Numbered from the stretch's first letter, positions 45,741-54,258 are shown. The stretch is DNA of 64,000 bases from Kofleriaceae bacterium (GCA_018057825.1 JAGPCY010000010.1:62001-126000); one strand, 5' to 3'. Translations and numbers: made by a program. The notes: generated by a model not told the origin, from the letters alone.

Positions 45741-45826
45741 GCAGTACCGCGAGCGCCCCCCCAAATTGGGGCGGACGCTGGAGTAGCCTCGCTCGACGGT
45801 GGCGACCTGGGCGCCCCGCGTGGTCG

Positions 45827-47635
45827 CTAGCCGCGCCCCTTGGCTGCAGCGCGGTACGCGCCGCGTTGCCACCGCGAGAATGTCTCCGCGACGCCGAGGT
45901 CGTTGGCCGCCTTGGCATACCTGCGCCCGCGTACGTGATCACCGAGCATGAGGGCGCAGTGCGCCGCTTGATTCAGCGCGTTCGGGTAGGACGCGTACGC
46001 GTCGTCCGTTAAGACGTCCTCGAATAGCGCGAGACCACCCTTGAACTCGCCGCACCGCCAGCGGGCGGTCGCCAGGTTGAACTTCAAGTGCGAAGTCGGC
46101 CCCGGCGCTTCAGCGTAGACGACCTCGAGGTGTGCCCGCGCCTCCTCGTACCGCTCCGCGTTGATGAGGATGATGCCGATCTCGACCTTGGGCAGCTCCC
46201 ACTCTGGCCTGAGTGCCGCCGCGATCCGACATTCCTCAAGGCCACCCTCGATGTCGCCGGCCTGCCAGAGCGCGGCACCCAGCTCGAAGTGCGCCGTCTC
46301 GTGCGCCGGCATGAGCTCCACGGCCCGTCGGAGGTGTTCCACGGCGATGTCCGGGCGCCCATGCGACATCGCAGCCGATGCCTGCGTGCGCCGATTCTCG
46401 GCCGACACCTCGGGCGGCCCCTTGAGCCGCATGACCTGCCAGCCGGCGTACTTGCCGGGAGGGGAGAGCTCTGGCGTCGGCGCGCCGAGGATATGCATGG
46501 CCACCATCTCGCGGACGGAAGGGTCGCAGAACATCTCGCGGAGCCGGGGATCGTTCAGGGTCGCCCGGAGCGACTCGGGCAGGTCCTCCGGCCGCGGCAC
46601 GTTCGCGATCGACTGACCGAGCCCCGCGGCGAGCCAAAGGCGGTCCGCCCACCTGGGGCCGGCGACGAGGTCCGACTGCCAGGAGGCGGGTGCCTGGTAG
46701 CGGAGGTCGTTGAGCAAGGGGATCGAGATGACGTGGGAGGAACCCCACATCACAAGGCCGGTCAGGATACGCGGCGAGGCACCTTCCTCGAACTTCTCCT
46801 TCTGGGACCTGATGAGCTCAGCGACACGGCTGGCCAAAGCCCAGAATCCTTGCCAGAGATCGACGACCTTGCCCTTGAACCACGGAGTGTCTTCAAGGTC
46901 CTGGAGGATGTCAGCGAGCGCCAAGTTGCGCCGAAGGAGGTGCCACATGAACATTGCGCCCCACTCCGGCATTGTCGTCGCCTCGGCCACGACTTGAGCG
47001 AGGAGCCCAAGGTTCGCGTCGCTTGGCCGAGCGCCCTTCCGCCAGTCGTCGATGGCGGTCCGCTCGATGCCAATCTTCTTTGCGAGTTCGGGTGCCGTGT
47101 AGCCCGTCTTCTCAACGGAGAAGTCCATGACCGTGGCGACCATCGGGATCCCCGGCGGCTTGTCCTTCGGCGCGCCGGGGTGATCCGTGAGCACGAGCCA
47201 GGCACCGCCGCGCAAGGCGAGATCGATGACGACGAGGTGGGCGGCCGTCATTAAGACGGGGCCGAGAGCTGCGCCGCGGAGCGCCCCACCACGAACGCGC
47301 ACACACGCGCGGTCCCACCGCTCGCGGAGGTTGCCGATCGCGAAGTCGACGAGCATCTCTGGCGTAGGGAACCCGAGCGTCGTCGGCCAACCGGCCGTTT
47401 CGAGGTAGCCATGCCGGGTCAAGACCGAGGCGAGCGCCGAAAGCACGAGGTCGACGACCTCCTGCGGCTTCGTCTCGCCGGAAAGGAACCGCTGGTGGTT
47501 CCGCTCGCGCAGGATGTCCGCATCGGGCGCGTCGGGCAGCCCGAGTCGGCTGACGACCCGGCCGAGGAACTCGGCCGCGTTGGGCAAGGACGCGGCCACA
47601 CGGCTCGGTCCCTTTGGATTTCGCTTTCTCGCCAC
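45827..47635 (-). CDS. Island cargo protein: central HTH and C-terminal TPR
   Basis: 602 residues. The GTG at 47633-47635 is chosen because AAGGAG lies 9 nt upstream; the frame stays open further upstream but without support. A helix-turn-helix is visible at ~170-215 (TGYTAPELAKKIGIERTAIDDWRKGARPSDANL, XRE-like). The last ~170 residues are TPR-like (ASAAMSHGRPDIAVEHLRRAVELMPAHETAHFELGAALWQAGDIEGGLEECRIAAALRP; NALNQAAHCALMLGDHVRGRRYAKAANDL). The N-terminal and central parts are unassigned. It could be a regulator of the element or a defence/sensing protein. It is the only large gene in the tRNA-Gly island. Confidence 0.75.
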   Translation of the reverse strand: MARKRNPKGPSRVAASLPNAAEFLGRVVSRLGLPDAPDADILRERNHQRFLSGETKPQEVVDLVLSALASVLTRHGYLETAGWPTTLGFPTPEMLVDFAIGNLRERWDRACVRVRGGALRGAALGPVLMTAAHLVVIDLALRGGAWLVLTDHPGAPKDKPPGIPMVATVMDFSVEKTGYTAPELAKKIGIERTAIDDWRKGARPSDANLGLLAQVVAEATTMPEWGAMFMWHLLRRNLALADILQDLEDTPWFKGKVVDLWQGFWALASRVAELIRSQKEKFEEGASPRILTGLVMWGSSHVISIPLLNDLRYQAPASWQSDLVAGPRWADRLWLAAGLGQSIANVPRPEDLPESLRATLNDPRLREMFCDPSVREMVAMHILGAPTPELSPPGKYAGWQVMRLKGPPEVSAENRRTQASAAMSHGRPDIAVEHLRRAVELMPAHETAHFELGAALWQAGDIEGGLEECRIAAALRPEWELPKVEIGIILINAERYEEARAHLEVVYAEAPGPTSHLKFNLATARWRCGEFKGGLALFEDVLTDDAYASYPNALNQAAHCALMLGDHVRGRRYAKAANDLGVAETFSRWQRGAYRAAAKGRG

Positions 47636-47735
47636 GCTCGTGATCTCCTTGCTCGGCCTCGAGCTCAAGAGGGAGGTAAGACGCCAGGGGCGGGCGGCCC
47701 ATTCCGCCCGCCCCTGACGCCAGCGCCAACCGGAC

Positions 47736-47897
47736 TCAGCCCGGCTTCTGACCTCCCTCCTGGACCGGCGGGGTGGTCGCCGCGTTGTCGGGTCGGCCCG
47801 GCTCGCCCCGCGAGCGCCAGTAGGCGTCGTTCTCGGGGTTGAGCTGACGCGAGCGGTTGTCGTTCGAGGGCTTGTCGTTGCTCTTCGTTCCGGCCAT
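47736..47897 (-). CDS. 53-residue polar protein (NPENDAYWRSRG motif)
   Basis: ATG at 47895-47897 preceded by AAGGAGGGG at ideal spacing. The peptide is hydrophilic and probably disordered. NRSRQLNPENDAYWRSRGEP resembles, from memory, small hypothetical proteins of proteobacteria with an NPNN-AYW-SRG core; no function is known to me. The frame is also open upstream to a GTG at 48101, giving a Cys-rich N-terminus (CPCTRC...CVMPRSCEFC, zinc-ribbon-like), but that GTG lies inside a GTTCACACC box and has no ribosome site. Confidence 0.6.
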   Translation of the reverse strand: MAGTKSNDKPSNDNRSRQLNPENDAYWRSRGEPGRPDNAATTPPVQEGGQKPG

Positions 47898-48280
47898 GTC
47901 TTGCCCCTCCTTGGGGTACCAAGACGATGGGGTCGGTGGAACGTCATGTCGAAGAGCGTCCAAACGACAGAACTCGCAACTGCGCGGCATGACACAGACA
48001 TCTCCGCTCGCCACACGTTGCATGGGTAGCATCACCCCATCTGTGTCCACCGGCTTGGGGCATCTGGTGCACGGGCAGCCCCACCGGAGGCCCGCGTTCA
48101 CACCCTGGTTCGCATCTTCACCGCGTCGACCGGGGACGCCCTAAGACACGTGGAAACGTGTATCCCGCCGGAACGACACGGAAGTCGGCGTGCTACTTGG
48201 CGTCCGGATTGTTTCCCAAGCTGAACGTCGTGGGTTCGAATCCCAAATCCCGCTCGACGATTTAGTCGATAGTCGATCGC
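47898..48280. other. Right end of the island without a firm gene
   Basis: The stretch contains the optional Cys-rich extension of the 53-residue ORF, the right-hand GTTCACACC box (48096-48104), an ACACGTGGAAACGTGT dyad (48147-48162) and the attR-like tRNA fragment (48213-48260). I see nothing else. Confidence 0.5.
48213..48260 (+). repeat. attR-like duplicated 3' end of tRNA-Gly
   Basis: The 48-bp copy of 45571-45618 has one mismatch at 48246, at the base of the T-stem. The preceding bases do not supply a 5' acceptor, D-arm or 5' anticodon stem, so this is a fragment and not a second tRNA gene. Confidence 0.85.
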
Positions 48281-48700
48281 ATGGCCTGGTGGTCGTACGC
48301 GCTCGTCTCCGCGCTCGCCGCATCGGCGACCGCGATCCTCGCGAAGGTCGGTGTGAAGGACGTGCCGTCGAACGTGGCGACGGCTATCCGCACCGTCGTG
48401 GTGCTCGTCTTCGCGTGGGGCATCGTCTTCGCCACCCAAGACCACCACTCGCTTCGCGGCCTGAATCGTCGCTCCGTAGTCTTCCTCGTGCTCTCCGGCG
48501 TGGCGACTGGCGTTTCGTGGCTCGCGTACTTCAAAGCCCTCGAGATGGCGCCAGCGTCACGCGTCGCCCCGATCGACAAGGTGAGCCTCGCCTTCACGAT
48601 CCTGTTTGCGGCGTTACTGCTCGGTGAGCACATCTCCTGGAAGGTTGGCCTCGGCACCGCGTTGATGATCGCGGGCGCGCTGCTCACCGTGCTCAAGTAG
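48281..48700 (+). CDS. EamA/DMT-family single-repeat membrane transporter
   Basis: 139 residues with four membrane helices: AWWSYALVSALAASATAILAKVGV, NVATAIRTVVVLVFAWGIVFA, SVVFLVLSGVATGVSWLAYFKALEM and LAFTILFAALLLGEHISWKVGLGTALMIAGALLTVL. The single EamA repeat (RSVVFLVLSGVATGVSWLAYFKALEMAPASRVAPIDKVS) is characteristic, and such ~140-residue proteins function as dimers. The substrate is unknown. It starts 20 bp after the attR-like repeat, in AT-richer sequence than usual here, so it may have come with the island or an earlier one. Confidence 0.9.
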   Translation: MAWWSYALVSALAASATAILAKVGVKDVPSNVATAIRTVVVLVFAWGIVFATQDHHSLRGLNRRSVVFLVLSGVATGVSWLAYFKALEMAPASRVAPIDKVSLAFTILFAALLLGEHISWKVGLGTALMIAGALLTVLK

Positions 48701-48800
48701 AGGGTCGCCGCATGGGCAGCCGGCGCCGACGCCGTGAGCGTCGGTGCGGTCGGCCCGCACCCATGGCAGCCCCGCGTCGAATCGAGGTACGCTCGCCAGC

Positions 48801-49253
48801 TCACGCGCCGCGGGGGACGGACCGATCGGCGCTGCGCACGATCCAGGAGGACCATGGCTCGTCGGCCTTGCCGGCGCCGGGTGGCGGCCAGGGGTCCTTG
48901 ACGTCGCCGCCGACCTCGACGGTGGTGGCGGTCCAGGAGCGGGTGGTCTTCACGTCCGGCCGAGGCTCGGGCGGCGCGGCGTGGTCGCGCAGCTCTCGGT
49001 AGGTCGTGAACGTGATCGGCTGATCGGCGGTGAGCGCGAGCGGCGCCGCAGGTGCGTCGCTCGCAGCGTCGATGCGCAGTAGATAGGTTCCAGGCTGGAG
49101 CGAGGTGACCCAGGCCCCGTCCTTGGGCTCGACCGTGTAGGTGAGCTGCGGGCCGACCACGGCGAGGACCGGGGCGCCGGGCAGCGCGCCCTTGATGGTG
49201 ACCGCGACCTGGCGCCCGGTGTGGACGACGACGAGCAGACGCGGGCTGACCAT
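48801..49253 (-). CDS. Small beta-rich protein, paralogue of the 53711-54151 gene
   Basis: 150 residues from the ATG at 49251-49253; no signal peptide. Two beta-sandwich-like stretches (VAVTIKGALPGAPVLAVVG; VTSLQPGTYLLRIDAAS), then a conserved tail KTTRSWTATTVEVGGDVKDPWPPPGAGKADEPW. The paralogue has the same order, ending ENPWPPPGSGSAPEPW. There is no recognised family name. Both paralogues flank the CHAT/ECF-sigma locus. Confidence 0.65.
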   Translation of the reverse strand: MVSPRLLVVVHTGRQVAVTIKGALPGAPVLAVVGPQLTYTVEPKDGAWVTSLQPGTYLLRIDAASDAPAAPLALTADQPITFTTYRELRDHAAPPEPRPDVKTTRSWTATTVEVGGDVKDPWPPPGAGKADEPWSSWIVRSADRSVPRGA

Positions 49254-49445
49254 GGGGGCTCCTGAACCTGGCCGCGAGGTGCGGCTCGATCCGGAGACGT
49301 CGGCAGGGGCCGGAACCGAACCGGCCCAGGGATCGGCCCGCGGCGTTCGTTGGCGCGCGGTCGTGGCGTCTCGATCGAGCGCGACCGCGCGGCGATCGAT
49401 CGGTGGCCTGGGCCCCATCGGCGTAACCGGCTGGCGGTTGGCGCG

Positions 49446-49451
49446 TAGAGT
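49446..49451 (+). promoter_or_regulatory. Putative -10 box (TAGAGT) of the P460 gene
   Basis: TAGAGT ends 6 nt before the ATG at 49458. Confidence 0.4.
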
Positions 49452-49457
49452 TGGAAG

Positions 49458-50027
49458 ATGAAGAGGCTCCAGAGGCTCGTCGGGTTCGCGTTCTTGTTGT
49501 CGGCGTGTGGCGGCGCGGCGGCGCCGATGGATCGGCAGGGGGCGGCGATGATGTCGGCGAAGGGCATGGCCGCGGATCCGGCGGCGATGTTTGGGCCCCT
49601 CGAGGTCGGCGCCGATTGGGCGAGCTACGTGAAGTTCAACACGTCGCCGGTGGTGTCGGAGACCCACGGCGGACGCCTGGTCGACACCTACGTGAACGCG
49701 GTGGGGGCGGCGGCCTACCTCGACGAGGAGGCCGAGCTCCCGGTGGGCGCGGTGATCGTGAAGACCTCGACGGAGCGCGATGGCGCACCCGGGCCGATCT
49801 TCGTGATGGAGAAGCGCGCGCCGGGCTTCGATCCCGAGCACGGCGACTGGGCCTACGCGATCCACTGGGCGGCGCCGCCGCCGGCGTGGGCGAAGAAGCT
49901 CGGTGGGCCGATCTACTGGCGCTCGCCGTCGCCGCGGGTCGGCTACTGCGTCGAGTGCCACGACAACTACGACCGCAACCTGGGCGGCGTGCCGAGCGAT
50001 CAGCGGATCACGGCGCTGCCGGAGTAG
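49458..50027 (+). CDS. Cytochrome P460-like lipoprotein
   Basis: 189 residues. MKRLQRLVGFAFLLSAC is a lipoprotein signal. The body matches the P460 family: WASYVKFNTSPVVSETHGGRLVDTYVNAVGAAAY, then LPVGAVIVKTS. Near the C-terminus a haem c motif CVECH (Cys164, Cys167, His168) follows GYCVECHDNYDRN. P460 proteins bind an unusual cross-linked haem and can oxidise hydroxylamine or detoxify NO; whether this one has the cross-linking Lys cannot be read. The last 20 bp overlap the convergent CHAT gene. Confidence 0.85.
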   Translation: MKRLQRLVGFAFLLSACGGAAAPMDRQGAAMMSAKGMAADPAAMFGPLEVGADWASYVKFNTSPVVSETHGGRLVDTYVNAVGAAAYLDEEAELPVGAVIVKTSTERDGAPGPIFVMEKRAPGFDPEHGDWAYAIHWAAPPPAWAKKLGGPIYWRSPSPRVGYCVECHDNYDRNLGGVPSDQRITALPE

Positions 50028-52242
50028 GCGGGGGCGCGGCGGGGCGGCAGGCGGCGTCGCCCCAGACGGTGAAGGCGGCCCAGACGTCGGCGGACAGGGT
50101 GGCGTCGGCGAGGAGCGCGCGCTGGGCGGCGGCCAGGCGCTCGACGGGGCCGAGGGTCGCGGGCTGGGCGTAGTAGGCGGCCACGACCTGCGCCGCGCCG
50201 CGATCGGGCACGGTCCGCAAGGTGGCGACGACGTGCTCGGAGCCGGCGGCCAGGAAGGCCGACGGGAACCCGTCCCACGCCTCGGCGTCGAGGGCGGCCG
50301 AGGTCGCGCACCCGGTCAAGATCGCCACCCGCGGGCCGACCCCGTGGGCCAGGACGTCGCTCGCGGTGACCACGCCGTCGGCCAGGGTCAACGTCGCGCC
50401 GGCCCGGGTCACCCGCCCGTGGACCGCGGCGTGGAGCGTCGCCGCCGCGCCGGCCTCGAGCACCCGCGCCCGCGTCGCCGCCGCCCCGATGTGCACCGCG
50501 GCGCCCGGGCCCGCGACCTGCCGGACCTCGGCGGCGGCCGCCGGCAGATCGCCCTCGGCGTCGCCGACGAAGATCTCGGCCTCGCTCCACGACCGGGCTC
50601 GACAGCCCAGGGCCGCCAGCCCGGGCAGCCGCGCGATCGCCCGCGTCTCGACCACGCGCCGCCCGTCGACGACCAGCGCCGCGAACGGCACGTCGGCCAG
50701 CGGTCCACCGGCCACCACGTACAGCGGATCGCGGCGCGCCGCGACGTCGGTCGGCAGGAGTGCGGCCGCCGCCCGCGCCGCCACGGCGCGATCGTCGGGC
50801 GCCGCCCGGAACGCGGTGATCGCGGCCTGATCCTCGGCCGTCAGCGCCACCACCGCCACCGCCCCGCCGCTCACGTCGAGGCGCCAGGTCGACGTGCCTC
50901 GCGTCACGAACACCACCGCCTGACGATCGCCGAGGCGCGCGCGGAGGGCGTCGGCGGTCAGCGGCTCCACCGTCGGCGCCTGGCGCCGCAGCTCGGCGTT
51001 GCGCAGGGCCTCGGCCCGACCGCCGCCGTCGTCGACGATCTGATCGAGCCAGGTCCGCGCGTGCAGCGACTCGCTCAGGACCAGCGCGTCCATGCCGCGG
51101 CCCTGGCTCGCCACCAGCGCCAGGAGCTCGATGTATGGCGTCGCGCCGCGGGCCAGGACCCAGGGCCGCAGCTCGGGACGGTTCGTGCGCTTCACGCGTT
51201 CGTCTTCAGCGATCGCGATGGCCTCGCGATAGAAGTGCTCGGCCTCATCGAGCGCGCCGATCTTGGCGGCCCCCCGCGCCGCCGCGACAGCGAACTCGGT
51301 GCGGTACTCGATCTCTCGCTCTTCGATCTTGGCGCCGGCGGCCAACGCCTTGGCGGCGGTCAGGTCACCGCGCGCGGCGAGAACGTGGGCGCGTACCACA
51401 TCGAACTGCAGCGCGTAAATTGGCGCCGAGGGTTCGAGATCGAGGATCGCTTCGTCCAGTCTCTCCAACTCCACCAGTACTGCGGCTCGATTGACCGGTA
51501 TCGCGTACGAAATTGATCGCCGGGTTTGGTCATCGGTGTCCGAATTCCGGATCAAGTCCTCGGCGGCCGCGTAGTACCGTAGGCTGGCAACCTTGTCGGT
51601 CTTGTCCGGCAGGTCACTCAAGAGCCGCCCATGCTTTAGGTACGTGAAGGCGAGCCCGACCGGATCGCCGACCGCGTGTTCCGCCGCACGGACGAAGGCC
51701 TCGCGCGCATCGTCGGCCAGCCCCGCTCCGGAGTATGCCTCGGCCAGCGCGGTCTCAGCTGCGTTGACCGCGCGTGGATCGCCGACACGCTTGGCCTCCT
51801 CGACTGCCGCCTCCGCCAGCGCCAGGGAGTCTTCGAGTGACGCCTCCTCGTCGCGCGATAGCATCGCCAGGCTCCGACCCGACAGCTCGTACCGCCCCGC
51901 GAACCGGTACAGCGCCAGCGCGCCATGCATGAAGATCCGCCCACGCGGGAATCGTTGCGGCGCCCCCGACGACAGATGTAGGTACCCGGCCAAGTACGCC
52001 GCATCGGCGGTCACGTTCGTGCCCACGAGCCCCTCCGCCACCTTCGCCAGCACCTCGCGCCGCTCGGCGTAGTCCTCGTGCCACGACCGCGCGAGCCGCC
52101 CCGCCGGCAGGGCCCCGCACTGCGCCATCGTCGCCACCAGCTCCCGCGTCCGCAGCAGATCGCGGCACCAGCGCCCGCGAGCGCCGGGCACGGCGCACTC
52201 GGCCAGGACCAGCGCAGCGATGGCCAGAGCGGCTGGCCTCAT
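50008..52242 (-). CDS. Exported TPR-CHAT protease
   Basis: 744 residues from the ATG at 52240-52242. MRPAALAIAALVLAECAVPGARG is a signal peptide; the LAEC context is a poor lipobox. The N-terminal half is helical TPR-like (SLALAEAAVEEAKRVGDPRAVNAAETALAEAYSGAGLADDAREAFVRAAEHA). The C-terminal ~280 residues are a caspase-like CHAT domain: YVVAGGPLADVPFAALVVDG, then LHAAVHGR with His608 and VAILTGCATSA with Cys645, the catalytic dyad. It is divergent from an ECF sigma/anti-sigma pair, so processing of a regulator is a natural hypothesis. Confidence 0.88.
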   Translation of the reverse strand: MRPAALAIAALVLAECAVPGARGRWCRDLLRTRELVATMAQCGALPAGRLARSWHEDYAERREVLAKVAEGLVGTNVTADAAYLAGYLHLSSGAPQRFPRGRIFMHGALALYRFAGRYELSGRSLAMLSRDEEASLEDSLALAEAAVEEAKRVGDPRAVNAAETALAEAYSGAGLADDAREAFVRAAEHAVGDPVGLAFTYLKHGRLLSDLPDKTDKVASLRYYAAAEDLIRNSDTDDQTRRSISYAIPVNRAAVLVELERLDEAILDLEPSAPIYALQFDVVRAHVLAARGDLTAAKALAAGAKIEEREIEYRTEFAVAAARGAAKIGALDEAEHFYREAIAIAEDERVKRTNRPELRPWVLARGATPYIELLALVASQGRGMDALVLSESLHARTWLDQIVDDGGGRAEALRNAELRRQAPTVEPLTADALRARLGDRQAVVFVTRGTSTWRLDVSGGAVAVVALTAEDQAAITAFRAAPDDRAVAARAAAALLPTDVAARRDPLYVVAGGPLADVPFAALVVDGRRVVETRAIARLPGLAALGCRARSWSEAEIFVGDAEGDLPAAAAEVRQVAGPGAAVHIGAAATRARVLEAGAAATLHAAVHGRVTRAGATLTLADGVVTASDVLAHGVGPRVAILTGCATSAALDAEAWDGFPSAFLAAGSEHVVATLRTVPDRGAAQVVAAYYAQPATLGPVERLAAAQRALLADATLSADVWAAFTVWGDAACRPAAPPPTPAAP

Positions 52243-52289
52243 CGAACTCGTTGCTACCACGGCGTCCGCGGCGACGACCACCCGACCAC

Positions 52290-52308
52290 CTCACCCCATT
52301 AGGGTGAG
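52290..52308. promoter_or_regulatory. Dyad CTCACCC-N5-GGGTGAG between the CHAT and sigma genes
   Basis: A perfect 7-bp inverted repeat (52290-52296/52302-52308) around CATTA lies in the divergent CHAT/ECF intergenic region. It could be a shared operator. Confidence 0.5.
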
Positions 52309-52447
52309 ATCGGGGCCGCAGACGAAAGTGGGCATCCGCGTGTTCGATCCTGCGGCCTGGTGACGTCTATCGAAGCGAGGCCATGATCACGTCGAAACTG
52401 CTCCACCGCGGGTGCGTGGGCGCCCCGAGGGCGACTAGCATCGCCGC

Positions 52448-52987
52448 GTGGAGGAAGTCCATCTCCGCGATCAGCTCCGCGCCTGGAATCCCGCGGCGTT
52501 CCGCGCGTTGTGCGACCAGCACGGCCCCGCGATGTACTCCGCGTGTCTACGCGTCCTGGGAGATCGCGCGGCGGCCGATGACGCGCTGCAAGAGGCCTTC
52601 GTCCTGGCCTACCGACGGCGGGACCAGGTCGCCGACGCCGCGTCGATCCGCGCCTACCTGCTGGGCATCAGCCGCCACGTCGCCCTCGACGTGGTCCGCA
52701 AGCAGCGACGTCGCGACGCCCTCCACGAGGCCAACCGCGACGACCTCGCGCCGCCTTCGCCGGGCGAGGACGAGGTGGATGTGGCGCGGCTCGACGCCCT
52801 GCGCGAGTGCCTGGAGGCGGTGCCAGCGGCGACCCGGACCGCGGTGGAGCTGCACTTCTGGCAGGGCCGGCCGTGGGCCGAGATCGCCGACGCCACCGGC
52901 GTCGCGATCGACACTGTGCGCATGCGCGTCAAGCGCGCGTTGACCAGCCTGCTCGACTGCCTGCGAGGGAAAGGGGTGACGGCGTGA
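52448..52987 (+). CDS. ECF-family RNA polymerase sigma factor
   Basis: 179 residues; GTG start with TAGCAT 6 nt upstream. Region 2 is FRALCDQHGPAMYSACLRVLGDRAAADDALQEAFVLAYRRRDQV...IRAYLLGISRHVALDVVRKQRR, and region 4 is AVPAATRTAVELHFWQGRPWAEIADATGVAIDTVRMRVKRALTSL with its helix-turn-helix. It overlaps the next gene by GTGA, the standard sigma/anti-sigma arrangement. It redirects RNA polymerase to a small regulon, possibly including the divergent CHAT gene. Confidence 0.93.
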   Translation: MEEVHLRDQLRAWNPAAFRALCDQHGPAMYSACLRVLGDRAAADDALQEAFVLAYRRRDQVADAASIRAYLLGISRHVALDVVRKQRRRDALHEANRDDLAPPSPGEDEVDVARLDALRECLEAVPAATRTAVELHFWQGRPWAEIADATGVAIDTVRMRVKRALTSLLDCLRGKGVTA

Positions 52988-53673
52988 CCGACCAGACCGA
53001 ACGCGACGACCTGCTCGACGATGCCCAGCGCGATGAGCTCCTCGACGGGCTCCTCGACGGCGTCCCGGCTCCCGACCCGGTCGCGGCGACGCGCCGCGCG
53101 CCCTACGACGCGCTGGCCGCGGACCTGCGGGCCCTGGCCCCACCGCCCGCGGGGTGGCAGGCGCGCGTCGAGGCCCGGGTGGCGGCGGAGCGCGCGGCCG
53201 CGCGACGGCGACGACGCACCTGGGCGGCGATCGGAGGAGGGGTGGCCCTGGCCGCGGCGGCCGTGGTCGGGGTGCTCGTGACCCGCGACCCACCGTCGCC
53301 CGACCGCCGCGCCGCGGTGGCGATCGCGACCGTGGCTCCCGACGGAGCGCCACGGCGCGGGACCGCCGCAGTCGGCGACACCCTGCGCGTGACCGCGACC
53401 GCCGGCGCGGGCGTCGAGCTGCGGATCTACCGCGGCGGCCAGGTGGTGCTCCGGTGCCCCGGCGATCCCGGCTGCGCCGTGACCGAGGGCTCCTTCGAGG
53501 CCGGGGTGCGCCTGGACGTGCCGGGCCTGTACCGGGTGGTGCGGCTCACCGGCCGTGGGCCGATCCCGCCGCCGGCCAGCGGGCCCGACGCTAGCCTCGA
53601 TCTCGATCTCCTGACCCTTCGGGAGGCCGGGGTGGCGATCGAGCTCGAGCCGGCGATCGAGGTCTCGCCCTAG
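52984..53673 (+). CDS. Single-pass membrane protein, putative anti-sigma factor
   Basis: 229 residues, translationally coupled to the sigma gene. An acidic N-terminus (TDQTERDDLLDDAQRDELLDGLLDG) and a ~75-residue cytoplasmic part lead to a membrane helix (WAAIGGGVALAAAAVVGVLVT, ~80-100). A periplasmic beta domain follows (GDTLRVTATAGAGVELRIYRGGQVVLRCPGDPGCAV...LDVPGLYRVVRLTG). There is no HxxxCxxC zinc anti-sigma motif. Anti-sigma function is inferred from position and topology. Confidence 0.75.
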   Translation: MTDQTERDDLLDDAQRDELLDGLLDGVPAPDPVAATRRAPYDALAADLRALAPPPAGWQARVEARVAAERAAARRRRRTWAAIGGGVALAAAAVVGVLVTRDPPSPDRRAAVAIATVAPDGAPRRGTAAVGDTLRVTATAGAGVELRIYRGGQVVLRCPGDPGCAVTEGSFEAGVRLDVPGLYRVVRLTGRGPIPPPASGPDASLDLDLLTLREAGVAIELEPAIEVSP

Positions 53674-53710
53674 ATCAGGGCGAGGCGACCCGGGCCTGAG
53701 GGCTTCGGCC

Positions 53711-54151
53711 TCAGGGCTTCGGCACGTCGGCGTCGTGCTCGCGGATCGCGCGGCCGAGCCAGGGCTCCGGGGCGCTGCCCGACCCCGGGGGCGGCCACGG
53801 ATTCTCGGCGAACCCGGCCACCACCGCGCTCGTCGCGCTCCACGTCCGCGTGATCGCCACGTCGCTCACCGGCGGATCCTCGCCGTGGCGCGCGAACACC
53901 ACCGGCGCGCTGGCGCTGACCGACAGCATCGTCGCGGTCGCCGTCTCCGCGGCGTCGAGCCGCAGCACGTAGGCGCCGGGCGTCAGCGCCACCTGCCAGC
54001 GCCCGGCGCCAGCGTCGTACTCGAGCAGATCGGGTTCGCCCTGCTCCTTCCACACCTGCAGCTTGGGGTTGGTCGAGATGCTCCCGGTGATCGTGATGGT
54101 CACCGGCTCGGCGCTGGTCACGCCGAGCAACAACCGAGGAATCGTAGACAT
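53711..54151 (-). CDS. Small beta-rich protein, paralogue of the 48801-49253 gene
   Basis: 146 residues from the ATG at 54149-54151, with GGAG upstream. Like its paralogue it has MSTIPRLLLGVTS..VTITITG, a PGAYVLRLDAAE strand pair, TRTWSATSAVVAGF and ENPWPPPGSGSAPEPW. There is no signal peptide. It lies downstream of the GKRTLT protein gene on the same strand (107 bp apart) and converges on the anti-sigma gene. Function unknown. Confidence 0.65.
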   Translation of the reverse strand: MSTIPRLLLGVTSAEPVTITITGSISTNPKLQVWKEQGEPDLLEYDAGAGRWQVALTPGAYVLRLDAAETATATMLSVSASAPVVFARHGEDPPVSDVAITRTWSATSAVVAGFAENPWPPPGSGSAPEPWLGRAIREHDADVPKP

Positions 54152-54258
54152 GACGCACTCCTTCTCCACCGCGGCGCCGACCTCGCCCGACGCGTCACCA
54201 TCGACGCACCGAACACCGGGCGGTCCCCGCGGTCCAAAGCAAGAAACGTTGCCCGGCC

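Noticed and set aside
48190-48260. Second tRNA-Gly gene
   Set aside because: Only the part from the anticodon loop to the 3' end is present; no matching 5' acceptor, D-arm or 5' anticodon stem precedes it.
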